Shown: positions 5,934 through 13,053 of the stretch, piece by piece
Numbering within the stretch: position 1 is the first letter of the stretch
Layout of the letters: the number at the start of each line of letters is the position of its first letter
Origin: UBA3478 sp046048095
Lineage (GTDB): Bacteria; Bacteroidota; Bacteroidia; Flavobacteriales; Flavobacteriaceae
Direction: 5' to 3'
Assembly: GCA_046048095.1 (NCBI GenBank)
Contig: JBJOGS010000056.1
Location: 1-26,149, forward strand
Length of the DNA stretch: 26,149 nucleotides
Made by a program: the position numbers and the translations under genes
Notes under the pieces: model-generated
The model's database searches: none
The model's input: only the letters and a program-made list of their open reading frames with translations
What the model was told of the DNA's origin: nothing

Positions 5934-6923
5934 ATGAGTAACGTATTCAATGCTAAGTCGTTAAAAACCAAAGGATACCTTGACCTGCCCATTCCCAAAG
6001 GAATCGATTTAAAGGAGGCCATTCTTGAGCTAAAAGCCAAGAAAAATGCTGTGCTGTTGGCGCATTACTACCAGACTAAAGACATTCAAGAATTGGCCGA
6101 CTATTTGGGAGATAGTCTTTACTTGGCTAAAGCTGCCCAGCGAGTAGATGCCGATATCATTGTCTTTGCTGGCGTTCATTTTATGGCAGAGACTGCTAAG
6201 GTTATCAACCCCTCAAAGAAAGTGCTCTTGCCTGATTTAAAGGCCGGATGTTCTCTAGCAGATTCTTGTCCGCCCGATCAGTTTGCTGCCTTTAAGGCAA
6301 AACACCCTAAGGCGGTGGTGGTTACCTATATCAATTGTTCTGCTGAGATTAAGGCACTCTCAGACATTGTATGTACCTCTTCAAATGCAGTGGCTGTTAT
6401 CGAGTCTATTGATCCTGATACTCCGATCATTTTCGCCCCAGACAAAAATCTTGGGCGTTACTTGATCAAGGAGACCGGGCGAGACATGATACTTTGGGAC
6501 GGTGCATGCATCGTTCACGAAGCCTTTAGTTTTGACAAAATAGTAGCCCTTGCAAAGCAATATCCAAAGGCCAAATTCATAGCCCACCCAGAGAGCGAGT
6601 CTCAAGTATTGGAAATCGCTCATTACATCGGAAGCACCTCGGGTCTGCTTTCGTTTGTGCAAAACGATCTTGCCGATACCTTTATAGTCGGAACAGAGGC
6701 CGGAATTCTGCACGAAATGCAACGCGTTGCACCCCACAAAACCTTCGTACCGGCTCCGGTAGAAGACGAAACCTGTGCCTGCAGTGAATGTGCTTTCATG
6801 AAACTCAATACGCTCGAAAAACTCTACCTGTGTCTTGAATACGAACAGCCCGAGATTCTGCTCGATGCACAATTGATGAAGCAGGCCCTATTGCCCATTG
6901 AACGCATGTTGGCTCTGAAGTAA
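5934..6923 (+). CDS. nadA: Quinolinate synthase NadA
   Basis: A 329-residue cytoplasmic [4Fe-4S] enzyme that condenses iminoaspartate with dihydroxyacetone phosphate to quinolinate, the second step of de novo NAD synthesis from aspartate. HYYQ (residues 44-47), GDSLYLAK (59-66) and the Fe-S cysteines Cys106 (AGCSLADSC), Cys192 (WDGACIVHE) and Cys286 (CACSECAFM) are in their family positions, as is HPE (218-220). Length is normal. The stop TAA at 6921-6923 is immediately followed by the ATG of nadB, so the two are translationally linked. A -7-like box lies 23 bp upstream of the start. Nothing in the protein is unusual. Confidence 0.97.
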   Translation: MSNVFNAKSLKTKGYLDLPIPKGIDLKEAILELKAKKNAVLLAHYYQTKDIQELADYLGDSLYLAKAAQRVDADIIVFAGVHFMAETAKVINPSKKVLLPDLKAGCSLADSCPPDQFAAFKAKHPKAVVVTYINCSAEIKALSDIVCTSSNAVAVIESIDPDTPIIFAPDKNLGRYLIKETGRDMILWDGACIVHEAFSFDKIVALAKQYPKAKFIAHPESESQVLEIAHYIGSTSGLLSFVQNDLADTFIVGTEAGILHEMQRVAPHKTFVPAPVEDETCACSECAFMKLNTLEKLYLCLEYEQPEILLDAQLMKQALLPIERMLALK

Positions 6924-8486
6924 ATGGTTACAGATGTACTTGTTATCGGTTCAGGTATTGCTGGACTCTCATATGCCATAGAGCTTGCGGAAAGACGAAA
7001 AGATCTCAGTATCACCATTATTTCTAAGAGAGAGGTTTTTGAGTCGAACACGAGATATGCTCAAGGCGGAATTGCAGTGGTTCAAGATTTTGCCGCTGAT
7101 TCTTTTGAGAAACATATTGCCGATACGCTCTCTGCCTCAGACGGATTAGCCGACCTAAGGGTGGTCGAAAAAGTGGTTAAACAGGGTCCCGAGCGTCTGA
7201 AACAACTTATGAAGTGGGGAGCTGAATTTGACCGAATTGAAGAAGACGCAGCGCTCGAACTCGGCAAAGAGGGAGGTCATAATGCGCACCGCATTGTACA
7301 CCATAAAGACCGCTCTGGTTTTGAAATTCAACGTGCCCTGATCGAGCGACTTAAAGCTCTTTCAAACATTTCGTTACTCGAAAATCATACCCTGGTAGAC
7401 CTTATTACCGATCACCACCACAACCAAGACCCTAAACAAGCATGCTATGGGGCCTATGTGATCTCTTTGGAGAGCTTGAGTGTGATTAAAATCAACGCGC
7501 AAGTGACGGTCTTATCAACCGGAGGAGCTGCTCAAGTTTATGCCTATTCTACCAATCCTGAGTCAGCTACCGGAGACGGTATTGCGGCGGCCTATCGCGC
7601 CAAGGTGCGCATTGCTAATTTGCACTATGTACAGTTTCATCCGACGGCGTTGGCAGTTGAGGTGGGCGGAGCTCCGTTTTTGATTTCTGAGGCTGTTCGG
7701 GGTTTCGGAGGTCACCTACTCAACGATGAAGGCAAACGGTTCGTATTTGCTATTGATTCAAGAGGAGAGATGGCCTCGAGAGACATCGTTTCTAGAGCCA
7801 TTGAACTGGAGATGAAAAAACAGGGGTCTTCTCACGTATACCTCAGTCTCAGACACCTCGAAGCTCAAGCTGTATTAGAAGCCTTTCCATCGATCTCAGC
7901 GAATTGCTTAAAGGCCGGTATAGATATAACAAGCGATCTTATTCCGGTTCGTCCAGCAGCCCATTACTTTTGCGGAGGTATTGATGTAGACCTCGATGCA
8001 AAGACCTCATTGGCCCGATTGTACGCCATTGGAGAATGCAGTCACACCGGACTTCACGGGGCGAATCGACTGGCCTCAAATTCACTCTTAGAAGCCTTAG
8101 TGTATGCGCATTCGGCAGTTGAATCTACGCTTGATATTTTGGCCAAGAGCCCAATAGCACCAGCCTATTTTAAGGACATTCCCGAGTGGAATCACGCCCA
8201 TTCGATTCTCGATCGGCAGTCTGAAGAATTACATGCGCTTAAAAAAGGGGTTCAGCAGCTCATGTCTGAACAAGTAGGTATTTTTAAAACTACCGCTGGC
8301 TTAATGCAAGCCGAGAAAGAACTAGTACCTTTTTACCTACGCGCCCAGGCTATTTATAGCGAAAACAAATTAACCCCTCAACTTCTCGAGCTCCGGAATA
8401 TGGTTAATGTCGCTTACCTGATCATAAAGCAGGCCCAGCAGGCCACTGAGAACAAAGGAGTTTTTTACAATCACAATTATGCTTAA
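6924..8486 (+). CDS. nadB: L-aspartate oxidase NadB
   Basis: A 520-residue flavoprotein that oxidises L-aspartate to iminoaspartate, the substrate of NadA. The FAD dinucleotide-binding motif GSGIAG is at residues 9-14, followed by RYAQGGIAV, the substrate-site block HYVQFHPTAL, RGFGGHLLNDEGKRFV, and the C-terminal flavin block GECSHTGLHGANRLASNSL. These are the signatures of the succinate dehydrogenase/fumarate reductase flavoprotein superfamily as found in NadB. A short helical domain closes the protein. The gene starts on the base after the nadA stop and its end overlaps nadC by 8 bp, which supports one operon. Confidence 0.97.
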   Translation: MVTDVLVIGSGIAGLSYAIELAERRKDLSITIISKREVFESNTRYAQGGIAVVQDFAADSFEKHIADTLSASDGLADLRVVEKVVKQGPERLKQLMKWGAEFDRIEEDAALELGKEGGHNAHRIVHHKDRSGFEIQRALIERLKALSNISLLENHTLVDLITDHHHNQDPKQACYGAYVISLESLSVIKINAQVTVLSTGGAAQVYAYSTNPESATGDGIAAAYRAKVRIANLHYVQFHPTALAVEVGGAPFLISEAVRGFGGHLLNDEGKRFVFAIDSRGEMASRDIVSRAIELEMKKQGSSHVYLSLRHLEAQAVLEAFPSISANCLKAGIDITSDLIPVRPAAHYFCGGIDVDLDAKTSLARLYAIGECSHTGLHGANRLASNSLLEALVYAHSAVESTLDILAKSPIAPAYFKDIPEWNHAHSILDRQSEELHALKKGVQQLMSEQVGIFKTTAGLMQAEKELVPFYLRAQAIYSENKLTPQLLELRNMVNVAYLIIKQAQQATENKGVFYNHNYA

Positions 8487-9351
8487 TACCCAGTCAGCTG
8501 CATTTGAGACTTCCCTTAATCAGTTCATCGCATCGGCCTTATCTGAAGATATCGGTTCGGGTGACCAAAGCGCAATAGCCTGTTTAGACCCAAATGCTAT
8601 CGGGGCCGCTGACTGCCTTATTAAGGCTAAAGGTGTTATAGCAGGGATTGAAATGGCTCAACGGATCTTTGCCCATTTCGATCAGCGCATCCGCTTCACG
8701 GCTCACTTAGTTGATGGGGATTCAATTCAAGAGGGAGTCATTGCCTTTAGGGTAGAAGGGCCGCAGGCATCGCTGTTGTCTACCGAGCGTTTGGTGCTCA
8801 ATTGCCTGCAGCGCATGAGCGGAATAGCTACCTTAACACAGAAGGTACAACAGCTCATCGCACATACCAACTGCCGAGTACTCGACACCCGAAAAACAAC
8901 CCCCAACTTTAGAATCGCCGAGAAATGGGCCGTTAAAATAGGGGGTGGTGAAAACCACCGCATGGGTCTGTACGATATGATCATGCTTAAAGACAACCAT
9001 ATTGATTATGCAGGAGGGGTAGCACAAGCCATTGAAAAAACGGTGTCGTATTTAAAACAGCAATCGAAAAGCCTACCTATTGTGGTCGAAACTCGTACGC
9101 TTGAAGAAGTTGACGCTTGCTTGGCGTACACGGGGAGCATAGCGCGTATTTTACTCGATAACATGAATACAGATCGATTGCGCGAGGCCCTGCAGTTGAT
9201 CGATGGTCGAATTCCCACAGAGGCTTCAGGAGGCATTAACCTAAATAACGTGGTCTCTATTGCCGAAACGGGCGTAGATTATGTCTCAATGGGAAGCATT
9301 ATTTATTCAGCCAAGGTGCTTGATATGAGTCTTAAAGCCGTGAATGGTTAA
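8479..9351 (+). CDS. nadC: Nicotinate-nucleotide pyrophosphorylase (carboxylating) NadC
   Basis: A 290-residue type II phosphoribosyltransferase that converts quinolinate and PRPP to nicotinate mononucleotide, completing the pathway begun by NadB and NadA. Visible motifs are SEDIGSGD near residue 24, LNCLQRMSGIATLT, the catalytic LDTRKTTP stretch, KIGGGENHRMGLYDMIMLKDNH, and the phosphate-binding SGGI at the end of the barrel. Length is normal. Its ATG lies inside the last codons of nadB. A 44-bp gap follows before the ion channel gene, with no clear terminator. Confidence 0.97.
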   Translation: MLNTQSAAFETSLNQFIASALSEDIGSGDQSAIACLDPNAIGAADCLIKAKGVIAGIEMAQRIFAHFDQRIRFTAHLVDGDSIQEGVIAFRVEGPQASLLSTERLVLNCLQRMSGIATLTQKVQQLIAHTNCRVLDTRKTTPNFRIAEKWAVKIGGGENHRMGLYDMIMLKDNHIDYAGGVAQAIEKTVSYLKQQSKSLPIVVETRTLEEVDACLAYTGSIARILLDNMNTDRLREALQLIDGRIPTEASGGINLNNVVSIAETGVDYVSMGSIIYSAKVLDMSLKAVNG

Positions 9352-9395
9352 GAAAGGTATGTGGTCTTTCCCCGTGGTTTTTAATATTTTAGATT

Positions 9396-9740
9396 ATGCG
9401 TTTCTTTTTTCACACTGTCGAACAATTTCTAAAAGATAAAGATTACCGTAGCCTCTTAGGAGCCTCAGTAATTATCCTTTTCGGGGGTGCGTTTTTTTAT
9501 ATGTATGCCGAAGGCTGGAACTTTATCGATGCGCTTTATTTTTCGGCGATCACGCTGACCACCGTGGGTTATGGTGACTTTTCTCCTCAAACCGATCTAG
9601 GGAAGATATTCACCATTGTTTATATCGGTTTTGGTGTTGGACTGATTTTGACTTTTGTAAATACGGTATTCAACCATTTTCGTCAAACCCGCAAAGACTA
9701 TAACGATGCGTATAAACGGAAGAAAAAGAAAGACGACTAG
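9396..9740 (+). CDS. Two-TM potassium channel (Ion_trans_2 family)
   Basis: A 114-residue inner-membrane protein. Transmembrane segment 1 lies at about residues 18-37, the pore helix and filter at 44-62 with the K+ signature TTVGYGD (55-61), and transmembrane segment 2 at about 69-91, followed by a basic/acidic tail (KRKKKKDD). This is a minimal KcsA-like subunit, expected to form a tetramer. No RCK/TrkA_N regulatory domain is fused or adjacent, so gating is not evident. It follows nadC by 44 bp on the same strand and could be read through, but has no metabolic link to it. Its stop is one base away from the stop of the convergent SDR gene. Confidence 0.93.
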   Translation: MRFFFHTVEQFLKDKDYRSLLGASVIILFGGAFFYMYAEGWNFIDALYFSAITLTTVGYGDFSPQTDLGKIFTIVYIGFGVGLILTFVNTVFNHFRQTRKDYNDAYKRKKKKDD

Positions 9741-9741
9741 T

Positions 9742-10491
9742 TTATTGTTCTCTCAATAGCGTACTCGCATTCCCTTGGCTTGCTGGCATGACCACTACAT
9801 CTGCAAGATTTACATGCGAAGGTCGCGTGACCATAAAGGCTATAATTTCGGCAATGTCTTCGGCATAAAGTGGATTTGCCCCCTCGTATACCTTCGCGGC
9901 TTTCTCTGTATCTCCTTTAAATCGCACTTCTGAGAACTCCGTATGAACAAGGCCAGGATGTATAGCGGCCACGCGTATTTGGTCTGCTAATAAGTCAAGT
10001 CGTAGGCCTTCTGTGAATTTGTCAACTGCCGCCTTGCTTGCGCAGTAGGCAGCCCCGTTTGCATAGCCCATTTTCGCTGCTGTTGACCCCATATTGATAA
10101 TAAGGCCCCCATTTTTCTTAGGCATGAGAGGCAGCACTTCTTTAGTGACATAAAAAAGTCCTTTAACGTTGCTATCGATCATCGCATCCCAGTCGTCTAT
10201 GTTAGCGGATTGAGCCGGATCTAATCCGTGCGCGTTTCCGGCATTATTGATCAATACATCTATAGAGCGAAAGGTATCCGGTAGCGACGCCAACTGCTGC
10301 TTGACAGCGCCATAATCGCTAACGTCAAAAACAAGCAAAGTGCTGGGAAGAGTTAATTCTTGTTGGAGTTCTTTAAGGCGCTCTTGTCTTCGCCCACAGA
10401 GCACCAGTTGAAAACCTTCTTTATCTAGGGCTAGAGCGGTAGCTCTTCCGATACCGCTGCTAGCTCCTGTGATTAATGCCCTCTTTTTCAT
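9742..10491 (-). CDS. Short-chain dehydrogenase/reductase (classical SDR, YdfG-like)
   Basis: A 249-residue cytoplasmic NAD(P)-dependent oxidoreductase. The cofactor motif TGASSGIG is at residues 8-15, followed by a basic CGRRQERL that favours NADP(H), NNAG at 82-85, and the catalytic residues Asn108, Ser136, Tyr149 and Lys153 (YCASK). Overall it is like the YdfG/serine 3-dehydrogenase group of SDRs; the natural substrate is not predictable. The start is ATG 10491. It lies 37 bp downstream of the second M14 peptidase gene on the same strand, so a shared transcript is possible. Its stop lies one base from that of the convergent K+ channel gene, with no terminator between them. Confidence 0.93.
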   Translation of the reverse strand: MKKRALITGASSGIGRATALALDKEGFQLVLCGRRQERLKELQQELTLPSTLLVFDVSDYGAVKQQLASLPDTFRSIDVLINNAGNAHGLDPAQSANIDDWDAMIDSNVKGLFYVTKEVLPLMPKKNGGLIINMGSTAAKMGYANGAAYCASKAAVDKFTEGLRLDLLADQIRVAAIHPGLVHTEFSEVRFKGDTEKAAKVYEGANPLYAEDIAEIIAFMVTRPSHVNLADVVVMPASQGNASTLLREQ

Positions 10492-10528
10492 ATTACAGTT
10501 TTTTTAAAACCCTTAAGTCGACAAATGA

Positions 10529-13036
10529 TTAGTCTCTTGGAACCTCAATATGTTGCCCTAAAAAGAGCGCGTTTAAAAACATCCGATTCATCCCATAGGT
10601 TGTTCCTCGAAAATTCGGGTTGTCAGCAAATAGTATGACTCGACCTGACCCCATACCCGAGACAATGACTGAGGCTGATTTTCCTAAGAATTCGCGTTTG
10701 TTTCTTTCAGAGATGTATCCGTCTACATGCGCGTTAGCGGTATATTTGGCCACCGTCGCGTATGGATTTTTACTAGGTGCAAGCCAAACTGTATTGTTTT
10801 TGTAGAAGGGTAATGTCGATTGGGAATAACCAAAAGCAAGTGGATGGGTGAGATCCAGAGAGGCTTTTACAAAAACCCCGCCAAGTGACTCTCTGCCGAT
10901 GTGCTCACCTGATTCGACATAGGGCAGGGCAACCGTGGGTTGACTGTCTTCGGGTGCTTCAATGAGCTTTTCGTCGACTAGTTTTTTCTCAATGGCCCAA
11001 CTGGCCGCTGATCCAATGGTGATGAGCGTATTGCCTTTACCTACCCATTCTTTGAGTTTTGTGCTGAGGCTTTCAGGATAACTTCCGGATACCAGTACTA
11101 AAACATTATACCCGTCTAGTGAGGTGCGTGATAGATTGCGCATAGGTAGTTTGGTGATGGGCATACCGACACGGGTATCGAGTAGGTGCCAAATTTCTCC
11201 GGCCTCATTAGATCGCGTTCCGGTACCAATAAGCATTGCTGCCTTAGGGGTCTTTAAGGGAATCATGAAACGACTTCCTAGGTCGACTCCTGAGGTGCTC
11301 CATCCAGTAGTCGCCGCCGCGATTTCGATGTTTAACTGCTTTGAAAGTTGAGCGAGCAGTGTTGCAATAGCCTCTGGAGTGTGCTTTTGAAGTGATACGG
11401 GTAAGATCAGTGATCCGTAGTTGTAATTTCTTTGGCCCCGATCGGTCATCACCTCAAAGGGTTTAGTTGCCACCATAGGCACCAACCCTTCTTTTTGTAG
11501 GGCATAAGTGAGCGCGGGTACATTGTAATCTACAGCGTCAACTACGTAGGCATAAGCTTTTTCACTTACCATGGAGTTGGCGGTCAGCGCTTCAGCCGAG
11601 ATTGTGCTGAGTTTCGCAGGTAACTTAGTCAGTGCAGTGTAGTTGAGTTGATAAAAGTTAGCCAGTGACCATGCCGAAGCATCGTAATACACACTGTCTC
11701 TGTATTTCTCATAGGTCTCAAAGGCCGTTTGAACAATACGGTACTGAGGTTGTTCGGTTTTAATCACATAGCGGTTGGCCTCTTTGTGCACTTGTACTTT
11801 GTGATGCTCCATGAGCTTTAAGAAGGCCTTGGCCTTATTCAGGTCAGGCTCGGTAAAGGCGTAGGCCTTCACAGGGTCTTTCGCCGCACGACTTAGGGCA
11901 CTGTCAAAGAATGCTTTTTGATAGCTGCGCATAAAGGTTTTATTCTCTACAGCTGCTTTAAGAGTCGTGATGCTCGAGACGTATTGGTTGCGAATGGTGA
12001 ACGGAAAGGTAATTTCTCCAAATGCGGTGGTTTGCTTTAATCCTCTAGAACTCGCCTGCTCAAAAAGAAGACCGAGCCCTCCCTGCAAGTCAGGGTACGA
12101 AGAGCCATATCCTGGATAGGTGCCGTCAAAGACCTCTCTAGAAAAATAAAACGATCCGATCGAATCTAAGGCCTTTGAGAAATAGCCACCGAAGAGCTCA
12201 TTGAGGTCTTCATAGTTTTCTTTGGGCATGATCGGATCAAGAGAGCCATTAGGTTTCATGGGCTCAAAGAAATAGGTGCTTTGCGAGCCCATTTCGTGAA
12301 AGTCAGTCACCACATTCGGATACCATTGGTGGTACCAGTTGAGTTTGCCTTGACTCTCAGGGTTTACAGCCAAAATCCAATCGCGATTGAGGTCAAACCA
12401 ATAGTGATTGGTGCGTCCGCCTGGCCAGTATTCGTTGTGTTCGGCATCTTGAGGATCGGCCACTAGTGGAGAGGCCTTATACATGTTCGCCCAATAAGTA
12501 TGGCGATCTCTGCCATCGGGGTTGATGGTTGGATCAATAAATACCACCGCGTGTTTGAGGTAATGAAGAATCTCTTTGTTCTCAGACGCGGTTAAGGTGT
12601 AAGCCGACAGCAGTGCGGCCTCAGAGCTCGAGGGCTCATTGCCGTGCACGTTGTAGGCCAAGTTGATGATAAGTGGCAGTTGCGTATCGGTCTGCTCGGC
12701 AGAGCGCGGGTCAATGGATTTGAGGTGCTCTTTTTGAATCTCATCGAGGCGTGCTAAATTTTCTGGAGTAGACACCACGAGCATCACTAGCTTGCGCCCT
12801 TCGTGTGTGCGGCCGTATTCAATGAGTTTTGCGCGTTCACTTTGGGTGGCAAGGGTAGAGAGGTAGGCGACGATGAGGTCATGTCTGGTGTGCTGTTCAC
12901 CAATGCCATAGCCGAGAAAGTCTTGAGGACTTGAAACGCCCTGTTCATAGGGCATATATCGTTTTAAGAAATAATCTTGGGCTGTGACTGGCGCGATAGA
13001 AAACAGTACAGCGAGCAATAGAATTAAGTTCTTCAT
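10529..13036 (-). CDS. Secreted M14-family zinc carboxypeptidase-like protein (second of a tandem pair)
   Basis: The start chosen is ATG 13036 (835 residues), because a signal peptide begins there (MKNLILLLAVLFSIAPVTAQ); the open frame runs 18 codons further upstream into the preceding gene's end. The M14 zinc site is complete: His131 and Glu134 (NVHGNEP), then NPDGRD with Arg176, FDLNRDW with Arg218, zinc ligand His247 (TDFHEMG) and the catalytic Glu326 (LLFEQAS). About residues 400-835 form a long C-terminal part with a class-I-glutamine-amidotransferase or flavodoxin-like look (GYNVLVLVSGSYPES, KGNTLITIGSAASW), common in Bacteroidota M14 proteins. Expected to trim peptides in the periplasm or outside the cell. 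It lies 17 bp after the paralogue upstream. The peptide specificity is unknown. Confidence 0.9.
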   Translation of the reverse strand: MKNLILLLAVLFSIAPVTAQDYFLKRYMPYEQGVSSPQDFLGYGIGEQHTRHDLIVAYLSTLATQSERAKLIEYGRTHEGRKLVMLVVSTPENLARLDEIQKEHLKSIDPRSAEQTDTQLPLIINLAYNVHGNEPSSSEAALLSAYTLTASENKEILHYLKHAVVFIDPTINPDGRDRHTYWANMYKASPLVADPQDAEHNEYWPGGRTNHYWFDLNRDWILAVNPESQGKLNWYHQWYPNVVTDFHEMGSQSTYFFEPMKPNGSLDPIMPKENYEDLNELFGGYFSKALDSIGSFYFSREVFDGTYPGYGSSYPDLQGGLGLLFEQASSRGLKQTTAFGEITFPFTIRNQYVSSITTLKAAVENKTFMRSYQKAFFDSALSRAAKDPVKAYAFTEPDLNKAKAFLKLMEHHKVQVHKEANRYVIKTEQPQYRIVQTAFETYEKYRDSVYYDASAWSLANFYQLNYTALTKLPAKLSTISAEALTANSMVSEKAYAYVVDAVDYNVPALTYALQKEGLVPMVATKPFEVMTDRGQRNYNYGSLILPVSLQKHTPEAIATLLAQLSKQLNIEIAAATTGWSTSGVDLGSRFMIPLKTPKAAMLIGTGTRSNEAGEIWHLLDTRVGMPITKLPMRNLSRTSLDGYNVLVLVSGSYPESLSTKLKEWVGKGNTLITIGSAASWAIEKKLVDEKLIEAPEDSQPTVALPYVESGEHIGRESLGGVFVKASLDLTHPLAFGYSQSTLPFYKNNTVWLAPSKNPYATVAKYTANAHVDGYISERNKREFLGKSASVIVSGMGSGRVILFADNPNFRGTTYGMNRMFLNALFLGQHIEVPRD

Positions 13037-13053
13037 TTTTAGTCGTTTAGCGG

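Noticed and set aside
6381..6872. Minus-strand 163-residue frame within nadA
   Set aside because: It lies wholly inside a clear nadA with complete motifs and shows no domain or start context of its own.
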